DNA from: Olleya marilimosa CAM030
Lineage (GTDB): Bacteria > Bacteroidota > Bacteroidia > Flavobacteriales > Flavobacteriaceae
NCBI RefSeq assembly: GCF_000518485.1
Contig: NZ_JADR01000005.1
Span: forward strand, 62,001 to 126,000
Direction of reading: 5' to 3'
DNA: 64,000 nucleotides
Each line of letters starts with the position of its first letter. The first letter of the stretch is position 1. Under the pieces are notes generated by a model. It ran no database searches. It was given only the letters and a program-made list of their open reading frames with translations, and was not told the DNA's origin. This document shows, one piece after another, positions 17,465 through 26,659 of the stretch. The translations under genes were made by a program, and so were the position numbers.

Positions 17465-18100
17465 CTATGATTTTATTTGAGAGAAAACAAATAACATTTC
17501 AGTTGCTATTTGCAAACTTCTTTCTTTGTATTTTTCTTCTTGTTGTGGTGTGTTATCAAATGCTTTTGGATCTTCAAAAGTAATAGGTGTACGTTGCTCT
17601 GCACCAGCAATAAATGGACAACCACCATCTGCTTGACTACAAGTCATAATTGCAGCAAATTGTGATTGCGGATTAAAATCGTTATCTAATGTTTTTGAAA
17701 AACCAATAATTGGATGTTCGTTATTAGAATATTTGATTGAATAAATTGGATTTTTATCGTTTGATAGAGCATTTATTTTAAACCCAGATTGGTTTAATGT
17801 TTTGATAACCATTGGGTATACTGCTGTTGCTTCAGTACCACCAGAGTAACAAAATACGTTTTTAATAGCAAAGTAGCTGGCTATTGTTTGTGCCCAAATT
17901 TGCGATAAATGACTGCGTCTAGAATTATGTGTACAAATAAAATTAATACGTATTTCTTGGTTATTATTCACCTTTGATTGTATATAATCAGCTAAAGGCT
18001 GTAATACTTCTTTTCGTGATTCAGAAATGGTATCTGGTCTTAATTGCTTAATTGTTTTTTCTATGTCTTCAAATAGTATAGGCTGTGTATTAGACTTCAT
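17465..18100 (-). CDS. Low-molecular-weight phosphatase / arsenate reductase-like protein
   Basis: The 211-aa protein has ICTHNSRRS, the CX5R phosphate/arsenate-binding loop of the LMW protein-tyrosine-phosphatase fold, and a central [14 protein letters not shown] containing further cysteines that could act as the resolving thiols used by ArsC enzymes. The length exceeds classical ArsC (~130-140 aa) because of an N-terminal extension ([23 protein letters not shown]) typical of the Bacteroidota form. Pairing with ACR3 supports arsenate-to-arsenite reduction. The region upstream (18101-18288) is AT-rich with no clear promoter box. Confidence 0.88.
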   Translation of the reverse strand: MKSNTQPILFEDIEKTIKQLRPDTISESRKEVLQPLADYIQSKVNNNQEIRINFICTHNSRRSHLSQIWAQTIASYFAIKNVFCYSGGTEATAVYPMVIKTLNQSGFKINALSNDKNPIYSIKYSNNEHPIIGFSKTLDNDFNPQSQFAAIMTCSQADGGCPFIAGAEQRTPITFEDPKAFDNTPQQEEKYKERSLQIATEMLFVFSQIKS

Positions 18101-18288
18101 TGTAAGTTGATTTTAAAAAAACAGTTTGTATTATATGACTAATATATTTTTTGATATTTAAATTAATTCTATTATTAATTAATTCATTGCAATGTTACGA
18201 TTAATATTTTAACATTCAAATAAATTATATCTCAATTATGTATTACTTTACATAAAGTTAATCTTAGAATTGTAGTCTGTTAATGGAT

Positions 18289-18690
18289 TTATGTTTTTGT
18301 TGTAACGGTTCCGTTTATAGTACAACTTAATTTAACTGTATTATAAATGGTGCCAAACTTTTCAATATTCTTTTTTAGTAAAGCACTATTTAGATTTTGA
18401 TCGTTTGTGTACACTGTTAGTTGATAGTCTATATGATCCATTCTAGGAGGTTTTTCTAATCGGATTGCGTTTACTGTAATGTCTGCATAAGCATATTCAA
18501 ATTTCATTAAAACAGAAAAACGTTGCACATTTTTTAAAATGCAAGCAGCAAATGCGCTTAAAAATAAATCAGCTGGACTAGCAAGCGTATCGTTAGATTG
18601 TGGTGTAGTACCAAATTGTATCGAAGTCTCTTTTATAGTGATGGAAGCGTCCTTATTGGCAAAGGATTTAGCGTTAATAGTATATGTCAT
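18289..18690 (-). CDS. OsmC family protein
   Basis: The 133-aa protein follows the OsmC/Ohr fold. It has PADLFLSAFAACILKNVQRF, with the first conserved Cys on the central helix, and KLSCTING, with the second Cys. Members reduce organic hydroperoxides or act as thiol-dependent stress proteins. It is 32 nt downstream of the 74-aa gene, in the same direction, and both point toward the ars genes. Whether it reduces peroxides or serves another thiol chemistry is open. Confidence 0.9.
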   Translation of the reverse strand: MTYTINAKSFANKDASITIKETSIQFGTTPQSNDTLASPADLFLSAFAACILKNVQRFSVLMKFEYAYADITVNAIRLEKPPRMDHIDYQLTVYTNDQNLNSALLKKNIEKFGTIYNTVKLSCTINGTVTTKT

Positions 18691-18722
18691 AATAAATAAC
18701 TTACAATGTTGTTACTAATATT

Positions 18723-18947
18723 TTAGTCTAATATTTGATAATCTATATCCAGTTTGCGCAAGGCTCTTAACGCAGATCCAGAGTTTTTGTCATTTACTTC
18801 AAAATCTACAGGATCTCCTTCTAATAAAATTTCTGTAAATTGAAAGGCTTGTGCTGCATTAATATCTTTTGCAATAGCTTCGATACAATTAGCAATTCCT
18901 TTTTTGTCAGGTCTAATCGCGTCGCAGGATAATAGGTTTATTTTCAT
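18723..18947 (-). CDS. Small conserved-looking protein of unknown function
   Basis: This is a 74-aa acidic protein without signal peptide or membrane segment. It has a hydrophobic first strand (MKINLLSCDAIRPD), then a helix (NCIEAIAKDINAAQAFQF), a strand (TEILLEGDPVDFEV) and a last helix/strand (ALRALRKLDIDYQIL), giving a plausible small alpha/beta fold. I do not recognise the family. It precedes the OsmC gene by 32 nt and is probably co-transcribed with it. Codon use and spacing support a real gene. Confidence 0.65.
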   Translation of the reverse strand: MKINLLSCDAIRPDKKGIANCIEAIAKDINAAQAFQFTEILLEGDPVDFEVNDKNSGSALRALRKLDIDYQILD

Positions 18948-19040
18948 AACAGTAATTTAGTAATTTAAAACCATATACTTTAATATGTATAAGGTTATTA
19001 TTTTACTAAACTATATTTAGTTTTTGTTTAGCATTGTTAA

Positions 19041-19093
19041 AGCAAAAAAAAAGTTGCTATATCCATTACTTAGGTAATGTTTATAACAACTTT
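19041..19093 (-). terminator. Terminator downstream of the DUF349 gene
   Basis: On the minus strand AAAGTTG (19093-19087) and CAACTTT (19056-19050) pair around a second stem, CATTAC/GTAATG. A run of T follows. The extended hairpin lies 21 nt past the DUF349 stop. Confidence 0.7.
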
Positions 19094-19113
19094 AGTTATT
19101 TTATTGTTAGATT

Positions 19114-21021
19114 TTATTGGTCGTACAATCCTTTTATTTTTTTAAGTTTTGTATTCCATAATTGTAAGTCGTCCTTATGTTTTTTGATGTTTTTATGCAC
19201 CTCTTTAACTAAAGGATTATCCGATTTTACATTAGAGAAAAATTGAAGGTTATTTTCTAATTGAATTATTTCTCCTTTAATGTCGTCAACTTTTTTCTGG
19301 ATATAAAAACGTTCGTTATCAATAGCTCTGCTGTCATCTCCAGACGCTAATTGATCTAATTTGTTTTCAAATTTAATTAGCTCTGCTTCAGTTTTGTTTA
19401 AATCTAAAGATTTAAATAATCCATCCAGTGTATCGTTAAAGTCACTTTCTATTTGTCTTTTATTACGTGGTACACGACCTAAAGTTTTCCAGCTATTAAT
19501 TTGTGTTTTAATAGTTGCTAAATCCGTTTTTTGATCTCCAGAAAGTGTCAGGTTTTTAACCTCAGATAGTAAGGCTTCTTTTTGTGTAAAAGCCTCTTCC
19601 TCTTCTGCACTAGCAGCATTACGTTGTTCTTTAATACGATCAAAATAGTGGTTACAAGCACTTTTAAATTGCTTCCAAATTTTGTCACTATCTTTTCTAG
19701 GTACATGTCCAATACGTTTCCAATCGCCTTGAATTTTTTTCATCAACTGTGTTGTTGCTTCAAAATCTTCACTGTCTTTATTGTCTTCGGCAATTTTAAT
19801 TAACGCTAGTTTTTTCTCTAGGTTGTCGTATTGGTCTTTTTTTAAGTTTTTATAAAACTCGTTTTTGTTTCTGTTAAAACGTCTAACCGCTTCTTTAAAT
19901 TTAGCCCATGTTGCTTCGTTAACCTTAACAGGTACTTTACCTGCTTTAAAAAACTCTTCTCTTAAGGCTTCAATTTCTTTAATCTTATTTTGCCAACCAC
20001 TATGGTTAGTAATTTTTTCATTTGCTTTCTCTTCAATAAGCGTGATAATAGCCTGTTTGTTTAATAAGTTTTGCTCATAAACAGTGTCCAAGTTTTTAAA
20101 GTAATCTTGACGCTTAGCATTAATTTTTTTAGTCGCTTCTTTAAAGCGTTCCCAAATTGGTTCTCTATGCTCTCTTGCTACAGGTCCAAGCTCTTCTTTC
20201 CAAATTTTATGTAAATTTTGAAGTTCTCTAAAAGCTCTGTTTGTGTTTTCATCATCAGCTAACGCTTCCGCTTGTTCGATAATTTTAGTTTTAAGCTCTA
20301 AATTATGTTCAAAATCTTTATCACGTAGGTCTCTGTCTAAATGTAGTAAGTCATAAAAACGTTCTACATTAAAATGATAGCTATTCCAAGCGTTGTTATA
20401 CTTGTCTCTTGGTATTGGACCAGCAGTTTTCCATTGGTCCTGTAAGTCTTTAAATTTTTTGTATTTAGTATTCATAGAGTCTTCAGCATCTTCTGTTAAT
20501 GCTTTAATACCGTCTATGATGGCTAATCGATTAGTAAGATTTTGCTTATGGTTTTGCTCTATATTTTTGTAGTGAGCACTTAAACGCTGTCTGTAATCTT
20601 TATATATGTCTTTAAAGTTTTGTTGTAAAGGTGTGTGATATCTAAAATCAATCTCATTACCACCACTACTTAAAAATTCTTCTTTTTTCTCATCTAAAAG
20701 CTCATGAAACTGCTTGTCAAATTCTGTTTTAATAGCGTCTACATGCTTTTTAATGGCTTGTACTTTTTCGTTTTTCACCAAACGTTCAAGCTCTATTACC
20801 AATTGCTCTAAATTAAGCGACTCGTAATCTTTGTCTTCAATATTGTGTCTGTCAACGTTACCTTCATCTTCAGCGTCTTCCGCGTTAGAATCTTCAATTT
20901 CATTTAAAACATCATCGTTATCTTCTGTATTAGAAGTTACTTCTTGTGGTGTTTTTGGTTGTACGTTTTCAGTATTTTCTTTCGTTCCATCTGCATTTTG
21001 CAGGTTATCTAGCTCTGACAT
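19114..21021 (-). CDS. DUF349 repeat protein
   Basis: The 635-aa, highly charged, helical cytoplasmic protein has an acidic N-terminal ~55 residues (low complexity, Glu/Asp/Asn). At least five DUF349 repeats follow, each with a W-K-x-G-P/R-V/I-P-R pattern: QWKTAGPIPRDKYNNAW, IWKEELGPVAREHREPIW, FFKAGKVPVKVNEATW, DWKRIGHVPRKDSDKIW, SWKTLGRVPRNKRQI. A coiled-coil-like C-terminus completes the protein. DUF349 proteins have been linked to translation or ribosome-associated stress functions in some bacteria, but the role here is unknown. It is monocistronic, with a promoter at 21062-21092 and a terminator downstream. Confidence 0.93.
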   Translation of the reverse strand: MSELDNLQNADGTKENTENVQPKTPQEVTSNTEDNDDVLNEIEDSNAEDAEDEGNVDRHNIEDKDYESLNLEQLVIELERLVKNEKVQAIKKHVDAIKTEFDKQFHELLDEKKEEFLSSGGNEIDFRYHTPLQQNFKDIYKDYRQRLSAHYKNIEQNHKQNLTNRLAIIDGIKALTEDAEDSMNTKYKKFKDLQDQWKTAGPIPRDKYNNAWNSYHFNVERFYDLLHLDRDLRDKDFEHNLELKTKIIEQAEALADDENTNRAFRELQNLHKIWKEELGPVAREHREPIWERFKEATKKINAKRQDYFKNLDTVYEQNLLNKQAIITLIEEKANEKITNHSGWQNKIKEIEALREEFFKAGKVPVKVNEATWAKFKEAVRRFNRNKNEFYKNLKKDQYDNLEKKLALIKIAEDNKDSEDFEATTQLMKKIQGDWKRIGHVPRKDSDKIWKQFKSACNHYFDRIKEQRNAASAEEEEAFTQKEALLSEVKNLTLSGDQKTDLATIKTQINSWKTLGRVPRNKRQIESDFNDTLDGLFKSLDLNKTEAELIKFENKLDQLASGDDSRAIDNERFYIQKKVDDIKGEIIQLENNLQFFSNVKSDNPLVKEVHKNIKKHKDDLQLWNTKLKKIKGLYDQ

Positions 21022-21061
21022 TTTTAAAATGTTTTTAGTTGATATTTATGTATTTAGCTTT

Positions 21062-21092
21062 TAAAGATAGTGACAAGTTGAAAAACTACCAA
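21062..21092 (-). promoter_or_regulatory. Promoter for the DUF349 gene
   Basis: TTG (21092-21090), a 20-nt spacer and TATCTTTA (21069-21062), one mismatch from the -7 consensus. The ATG is at 21021. Confidence 0.5.
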
Positions 21093-21115
21093 TAATTTGT
21101 TGATTAAGTCTTAAT

Positions 21116-21859
21116 TTAAAGAGTTTTATTCCAAATTTTCCATGATTTTTCAGCCTGAAAAACTAACATGTCATAACCATTAATTGTAGTGGCACCATGG
21201 TTTTTGCCATGTTTTAAAAAAACGGTTTGTGAGGGATTGTAAATTAAGTCGAATAATATATGTTTATTTGAAAGACCACCATAAGGTATATTTGGTGCCT
21301 CATTTACATCAGGAAACGTCCCAACAGGTGAACAATTTATGATGATTTGGTGATCATTAATAATGGTTTCTGTTAAAGTGTCATAGGTGTAACTAACTGC
21401 TTTTGACTGCTGTCTTGATACAAAATGAAACTGGATATTTAACTGTTTTAAAACATACGCAATTGCTTTGCTAGCTCCACCTGTACCTAAAATTAAAGCT
21501 TTTTTGTGATGCTTTTTAATGTGTGGTTTTATGCTTTTTTTAAAACCATATATATCTGTATTGTAACCTTTAAGGCGTCCTTTTTTAGTGAATTTTATCG
21601 TATTGACAGCTCCAATTTTTTTTGCTTTTTTGTCCAAAGAATCTAAAAAGGGAATAATACTTTCTTTATAAGGGATGGTAACATTTAAACCAGATAACCC
21701 TTTGGTGGTTAATATGTTTTCTTTAAATTTATTAATATTCTGAATATCAAAATTCTGATATTTAGCATCAGTAATATTTTCGTCCTTAAATTTTATTGAA
21801 AAATAGTTTTGCGAAAAAGAGTAGGAGATATCCTTACCAATTAATCCATAGTTACGCAT
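21116..21859 (-). CDS. aroE: Shikimate dehydrogenase
   Basis: The enzyme reduces 3-dehydroshikimate to shikimate with NADPH in aromatic amino acid synthesis. It is 247 aa from the chosen ATG. The N-terminal substrate site is KDISYSFSQNYF. NVTIPYKESI carries the catalytic Lys and GYNTDIYGF the catalytic Asp. LGTGGASKAIA is the NADP loop, and NGYDMLVFQAE is near the end. An earlier in-frame start at 21883 would overlap the DUF368 gene more deeply. The ATG at 21859 overlaps the DUF368 stop by 8 nt and matches the normal family N-terminus (MRNYGLIGKDI). It is the last gene of the DUF368-DUF368-aroE operon. Confidence 0.95.
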   Translation of the reverse strand: MRNYGLIGKDISYSFSQNYFSIKFKDENITDAKYQNFDIQNINKFKENILTTKGLSGLNVTIPYKESIIPFLDSLDKKAKKIGAVNTIKFTKKGRLKGYNTDIYGFKKSIKPHIKKHHKKALILGTGGASKAIAYVLKQLNIQFHFVSRQQSKAVSYTYDTLTETIINDHQIIINCSPVGTFPDVNEAPNIPYGGLSNKHILFDLIYNPSQTVFLKHGKNHGATTINGYDMLVFQAEKSWKIWNKTL

Positions 21860-22871
21860 GTGTTTGCTTTGTTTTTTGTCCATAAATTTCTAATCCTAAT
21901 ACGATTGCTATTCCTATTATGGTGTAGAAAAAAGCAATTAAAGTTTCGGTATTAAGTTCTGGTAAGAAACGTTCGTAATTTTCAATTATCTTTTGACCTC
22001 TAGAGTCAACTAAAAATTCTCCCGTAGCTTTTGTTTTAAAAATGGTGTGTTTAAATGGCCATACAACGCCAAGTGAGCCGACAATAAATCCAATGATAGA
22101 GGCTAAAGTAACACTTTTGTAATGTTTTAAAATGTAATTTAATGCATGTGAAAAGGTGACTAAACCTACAACAGAACCTAATGTAAATACCGCTAATACT
22201 TTTAACATTCTTAAGCGTTCTAGATTTGATGTAAAACTAAAATCGCCAATTAAAACCTCGGAAAAAGTATCAAATAACGCATTGACAGAATCTACTAAAA
22301 GTAAGACGTAATTGCCAAGTAAAATTAAGATAAACGAACCTGAAAAACCAGGTAATGTCATTCCAGAAACACTAATAATGCCACAGAAAAACACAAAAAT
22401 CAGATTGTCGTTTTCAGTTGCAGGATCTAAAAAACTAATACCAAGACCTAAAACAGCTCCTATAGCTAAAGCAAAATAGGTTGTTGTTTTCCAGTCTTTA
22501 AAATCTTTGCTTATATAATAAATGGATCCAATAATCATCCCAAAAAAAACACTCCAAACATATAGTTGATAGTGTGTAATTAGGTAATCTAGGATTTTTG
22601 AAACACTAAAATAGCTGACTATCATTCCAAAAAAAAGTAAGCTTAAAAAGCGTCCATTTATGTAATTGTAAAAGGCTTTAAAACGTCCTTTTAAAAGCAA
22701 TTTAAAAGCAGTACTATTTACTTTTTGTAAAGAATGTATAAACTCTTCATAAAAACCAGCAACAAATGCTACAACACCACCAGATACACCAGGAACTTTA
22801 TTAGCAGCTCCCATGCCTAATCCTTTTAAGATTAAGAATAGTTTATCTTTAAATGTACGTGTGTTTTGCAT
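21852..22871 (-). CDS. DUF368 (PopT-like) membrane protein, second copy
   Basis: This 339-aa polytopic membrane protein begins with the family signature KGLGMGAANKVPGVSGGVVAF and has the internal-repeat counterpart MTLPGFSGSFILILLGNY. About eight to nine hydrophobic segments are present. DUF368 proteins have been shown in other bacteria to recycle undecaprenyl phosphate across the inner membrane (PopT). Its ATG follows the stop of the first DUF368 gene with no gap and its stop overlaps aroE, so the three genes are one transcript. It shares the layout of its neighbour but is clearly diverged. Confidence 0.93.
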   Translation of the reverse strand: MQNTRTFKDKLFLILKGLGMGAANKVPGVSGGVVAFVAGFYEEFIHSLQKVNSTAFKLLLKGRFKAFYNYINGRFLSLLFFGMIVSYFSVSKILDYLITHYQLYVWSVFFGMIIGSIYYISKDFKDWKTTTYFALAIGAVLGLGISFLDPATENDNLIFVFFCGIISVSGMTLPGFSGSFILILLGNYVLLLVDSVNALFDTFSEVLIGDFSFTSNLERLRMLKVLAVFTLGSVVGLVTFSHALNYILKHYKSVTLASIIGFIVGSLGVVWPFKHTIFKTKATGEFLVDSRGQKIIENYERFLPELNTETLIAFFYTIIGIAIVLGLEIYGQKTKQTHA

Positions 22872-23882
22872 TTATCTAGCTTTGTTACCTACTTTTTCTA
22901 GAATAAAAATAGTAAAAAAACCAGCAATCATTAATCCTATAGCTAAGACTAACTGTGCATCTGTATTTGCATTAATTTGAGAATAAGTTGATGGTAGTAC
23001 GCTTTGCTCTAAAACTGTTTTGTAGCTATCAAAATCCAAGCTATTTTTTTGAAACACACTTAATGTTTGATAGTCTGACAGTCCCATAAAATCTACAACA
23101 GAACCTGAGGCATCATCCATTACAGAAATAGTTTTTTTATAAGGCCAAACTTTGTTTAATGATCCTAATATAAAACCTGTTAGTATTGCTAAAGTTGTGT
23201 TGTGATAGTTTTTAAAAAGCCATTTTAAAACGTGACTAAAACTTAATAAACCAACAATTGCTCCAGTTGCAAATAAGGCTATTTTTTTAAAGTCAAAGTC
23301 ATGAAAAGCGTCACTTAAAGTTTTATAAGCTCCTAAAATAACTAGTATAAAACTACCTGAAATACCTGGTAAAATCATAGCACAAATTGCTAATGCTCCA
23401 GCAACAAATAAAAAATAGGCGTTGGTATTACTAGCTAAAGATGGTAAGCTAGTAATATAAAAAGCAGCAATGGTACCTAAAATTAAAGCAATAATGGTTT
23501 TAACAGACCATTTGTTAATTTGTTTACCAACAAAAAATATACTAGCTATTATTAATCCAAAAAAGAAGGACCAAATTAAAACGGGATGCTGCTCTATTAG
23601 ATATTTAGCTAATCTCATAAAAGAGACAAAACTAATTATTATACCTGTTAATAGCGCTAAAATAAAATTACCATTTAACTGTTTCCAAAAGGCGAAAAAA
23701 CCATCTTTTTTTAAGGTTTTTAGTAAGGATAAATTTACTCCACTTATTGTACTAATTAGCTCTTCATAAATACCAGAGATAAAAGCAATAGTCCCTCCAG
23801 ATACGCCAGGAACTGCATCTGCTGCTCCCATAGCAATACCTTTTAAGCTAATGACAAGATAATCTTTTAAGCGTCTTTGCAT
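22872..23882 (-). CDS. DUF368 (PopT-like) membrane protein, first copy
   Basis: The 336-aa membrane protein has the family signatures KGIAMGAADAVPGVSGGTIAF at the N-terminus and MILPGISGSFILVILGAY in the second half. It is presumably an undecaprenyl-phosphate carrier lipid translocase, as known for DUF368/PopT. The open frame extends to a TTG at 23906, but that codon overlaps the perfect -7 box TACCTTTG (23911-23904). The ATG at 23882 (MQRRLKDY) is therefore chosen. It heads an operon with a second DUF368 gene and aroE. Confidence 0.93.
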   Translation of the reverse strand: MQRRLKDYLVISLKGIAMGAADAVPGVSGGTIAFISGIYEELISTISGVNLSLLKTLKKDGFFAFWKQLNGNFILALLTGIIISFVSFMRLAKYLIEQHPVLIWSFFFGLIIASIFFVGKQINKWSVKTIIALILGTIAAFYITSLPSLASNTNAYFLFVAGALAICAMILPGISGSFILVILGAYKTLSDAFHDFDFKKIALFATGAIVGLLSFSHVLKWLFKNYHNTTLAILTGFILGSLNKVWPYKKTISVMDDASGSVVDFMGLSDYQTLSVFQKNSLDFDSYKTVLEQSVLPSTYSQINANTDAQLVLAIGLMIAGFFTIFILEKVGNKAR

Positions 23883-23903
23883 AATTTGAGTTTTGTTGGT
23901 AAC

Positions 23904-23911
23904 CAAAGGTA
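23904..23911 (-). promoter_or_regulatory. -7 box for the DUF368-aroE operon
   Basis: TACCTTTG on the minus strand is an exact TAnnTTTG match, 21 nt before the ATG at 23882. It decides the start codon of the first DUF368 gene. Confidence 0.6.
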
Positions 23912-23929
23912 TGCAAAAATCATTTTATG

Positions 23930-25324
23930 TTATGATTTATGTAACTTTTTTAACGCGTTTTTAAAGGTTGTAGATTGGTACACCATCGGAAAAATTTCTT
24001 CAATTATAAAAATTAGCTCCTCGTCAAAAGTCAGTCCATTTTTTAAGTGGTAGCTTGCTTTTTCGGTTTCTAATAAACTATAATAAATACCAGCTAATCT
24101 AAACTCAATTTCAGCATCCTCTGGATAAAATTCTGCTGCCTGGATTAAATTTAAGCTTGCAGCTTCAGGCTCTCCTAACTGAATTAAAATATCAGCTCTT
24201 TGTAACCAAGAGGCTAACTCGTAATTTCCAAGTTCTAAAGCTCGCTTATAGCCACGTTCAGATTCTTCTAAAAAGTTTAGTCTGTGGTTTATTTGTGCAT
24301 AAAGTTTCCAATATACAGCGTTATCTGCATTAATATTAATAGCTTTATTAATATAATATAATGCTTTTTGATAGTTTTTTTGTTTGTTATAAAACTTTGT
24401 AATAGCAATCCAACCTTTATCAAGTAATGGATCTTCTTTTACAGTTTTATAATAATATTGTTTTGCTAATTCTATCTGACCTAGTTTTTCATGACATCGT
24501 CCCAATCTTAATAAAGCAAAAGATGTAGGGTCTTCCAATTCCAAGGTTACTGCGTAATTTTCTATTGCTTCGTTGTAACGCTTTAACTTTTCTAGGACTT
24601 TACCTTTTTCAATATAGGCACCTACAAATGTGTCGTCTGATATAATAGCAAATTCAAAAGCTCCTAAAGATTTTTCGTATTGTTTTAATGTAAAATACTG
24701 TTTACCTAGCTGGTGCCAAGCAACTTCACAATATGGATTTTTGTCTAAATAATCATTTAGAAAGGTAATGGCTTCATCATTTTCATTTAAAAAATCGAAG
24801 CAATACATAATGTTGTATAACGCAGAATAGTCATCCATGTCATCTTCTAAACAACGCATAAAGCTTTGTTTTGCTTCTTCAAAATTATCTAAAAATAGAT
24901 ATTCCATTCCTATTAAAGAATGTAATTCTGAGGATTCTTCTGCTAAATCTAAAGCTATATTTAAAACTTTAATCGCGTCTTGATGCTTATCATCTTTAGA
25001 TAATATATTTGCTTTTTGAATGTATATTTCTTCATTTGAAGGCTCTAATACATACAAAGCATCTAGTAACTGATTCGCTTCTTTTAGCTTATTTTCAAAC
25101 ACATAAATTTCTACCTTAAATAATTTTAGATTAGTAGAGGTAGGGTGTTGCTCTAAGCCTAATTTAATAGCCTTTTTTGCTAAAGATACTTTACCTTGGT
25201 TTAGGTAATGGTGTATTATATTTTCAAATTCGTCCGAGTCAAAAAACAACACATTGTTTGTTTTTAACATCGATTCAAACTTGCTAAGCGATACTTTATT
25301 TGGTTCTTCTTGACTAAACTCCAT
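23930..25324 (-). CDS. Tetratricopeptide repeat protein
   Basis: This 464-aa soluble helical protein has no signal peptide. Roughly ten TPR units of 34 residues run through it, with typical alternation such as AWHQLGKQYFTLKQYEKSLGAFEFAI, GAYIEKGKVLEKLKRYNEAIENYAV and LLRLGRCHEKLGQIELAKQYYY. It is a protein-protein interaction scaffold of unknown partner. The frame opens with GTG at 25330, but the ATG two codons later (25324, MEFSQEEPNK) is more likely. A weak -7 box TACATTTA lies at 25360-25353. It is monocistronic. Confidence 0.9.
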   Translation of the reverse strand: MEFSQEEPNKVSLSKFESMLKTNNVLFFDSDEFENIIHHYLNQGKVSLAKKAIKLGLEQHPTSTNLKLFKVEIYVFENKLKEANQLLDALYVLEPSNEEIYIQKANILSKDDKHQDAIKVLNIALDLAEESSELHSLIGMEYLFLDNFEEAKQSFMRCLEDDMDDYSALYNIMYCFDFLNENDEAITFLNDYLDKNPYCEVAWHQLGKQYFTLKQYEKSLGAFEFAIISDDTFVGAYIEKGKVLEKLKRYNEAIENYAVTLELEDPTSFALLRLGRCHEKLGQIELAKQYYYKTVKEDPLLDKGWIAITKFYNKQKNYQKALYYINKAININADNAVYWKLYAQINHRLNFLEESERGYKRALELGNYELASWLQRADILIQLGEPEAASLNLIQAAEFYPEDAEIEFRLAGIYYSLLETEKASYHLKNGLTFDEELIFIIEEIFPMVYQSTTFKNALKKLHKS

Positions 25325-25466
25325 AGGCACTGTTTAGGTGTTTCTATTGTAATAAATGTAATGTTCTATTACTTTTTAAATGGCATTTGCCACTTTTGTT
25401 TTTAACAAAGTAATCAACAATTACGGGTTTTGATGTGTTTTTGATTGATTGAAAGCGTCTTACTCT

Positions 25467-26654
25467 TTAATTAGAGTCCGTTATTTTATTTAATAAGTCA
25501 ATAATAATGCCACACCCTTTAATAATTTCTTCATTACTGATGGTTAAAGGTGGTGTAATGCGTATTGCTTTAGGCTCAAACAGCAGCCAAAAAAGTATTA
25601 ATCCTTGATTTTGCGCTTGTAGTACCACTTGGTCAGTGACTTTAGCATCTGTTGTAATTGCTGCCAACATCAAACCACGACCTCTAATTTCGGTAATTAA
25701 AGGATGTTGTAAGTGTTGCCTGAATAATTGTTCTTTTTCTAAAGCTTGTGACATTAAGTCACTATTTGTTACCTCTTGTAATGTGGCTAAAGCCGAAGCT
25801 GCAATTAATGGGTTACCACCAAAAGTTGTAATATGGCTTAGCTTTGGTCCATCCTGAAAGGCATCCATATGCGTTTTAGACGCTGTAAATGCGCCAATTG
25901 GTAAGCCTCCAGCTAATCCTTTTCCGGTAACGACTATGTCTGGAACTACATTATAATTTTGAAAACCAAATAATTGTCCTGTTCTGCCAATACCTGGTTG
26001 TATTTCGTCTAAAATTAATAACGCTCCAACGTCCTGACATTTAGCTTTTAAACTTGCTAAATAGTCGTTTTTAGGCTCTATAAAACCAGCTCCACCTTGA
26101 ATAGTTTCTACTATTACTGCAGCAGTTTTTGTTGTGATATGTTTAAAATGAGGTTGGTAATTAAACGTAATGTGACTAATATCTGGCAGTAATGGTCTAA
26201 AAGGTGCTTTTCGTTCTTCAAAGTCCATTAAACTTAAAGATCCTAAAGTATTACCATGATAGGCATTATGTGCTGCAATAATCTGACTACGTCCAGTAAC
26301 ACGTCGTGCTAATTTTATAGCACCTTCAATAGCTTCTGTACCAGAATTTACTAAATATGTAGACGTTAATGGTTCTGGTAAATGATCTGCTATAAATTTA
26401 CATAAATCTACTGCTGGTTTTTGGACATATTCTCCATAAACCATAACATGTAAATACTTGTCTGCTTGTTGTTTAATAGCATTTACTACCTTTGGGTGGC
26501 TATGTCCTAATGTACATGCAGATACACCTGCAACAAAGTCTAAATAAGCTTTGTTATTGGTGTCGTAAATGTAACTTCCTTTAGCATGAGAAATTTCTAG
26601 AGCTAAAGGATATGGTGACGTTTGTGCTTGATGTTTAAAAAATCTATCCTTCAT
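25467..26654 (-). CDS. Class III PLP-dependent aminotransferase (acetylornithine aminotransferase-like)
   Basis: The 395-aa fold-type I aminotransferase has LVNSGTEAIEGAIKLARR (phosphate-binding region), AHNAYHGNTLGS, LLILDEIQPGIGRTG (cofactor Asp/Glu, about 216-217) and VTGKGLAGGLPIGAF, with the PLP Lys at about 245. The set fits the ornithine/acetylornithine/4-aminobutyrate group; the exact substrate cannot be read. It begins 5 nt after the OstA-like gene and is co-transcribed with it, which hints at a housekeeping rather than catabolic role, but that is inference. Confidence 0.93.
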   Translation of the reverse strand: MKDRFFKHQAQTSPYPLALEISHAKGSYIYDTNNKAYLDFVAGVSACTLGHSHPKVVNAIKQQADKYLHVMVYGEYVQKPAVDLCKFIADHLPEPLTSTYLVNSGTEAIEGAIKLARRVTGRSQIIAAHNAYHGNTLGSLSLMDFEERKAPFRPLLPDISHITFNYQPHFKHITTKTAAVIVETIQGGAGFIEPKNDYLASLKAKCQDVGALLILDEIQPGIGRTGQLFGFQNYNVVPDIVVTGKGLAGGLPIGAFTASKTHMDAFQDGPKLSHITTFGGNPLIAASALATLQEVTNSDLMSQALEKEQLFRQHLQHPLITEIRGRGLMLAAITTDAKVTDQVVLQAQNQGLILFWLLFEPKAIRITPPLTISNEEIIKGCGIIIDLLNKITDSN

Positions 26655-26659
26655 AACTC

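Noticed and set aside
25462-25477. ACTCTTTAATTAGAGT dyad at the aminotransferase stop codon
   Set aside because: Only a 5-bp stem, overlaps the stop codon and lacks a T-run; not a credible terminator.
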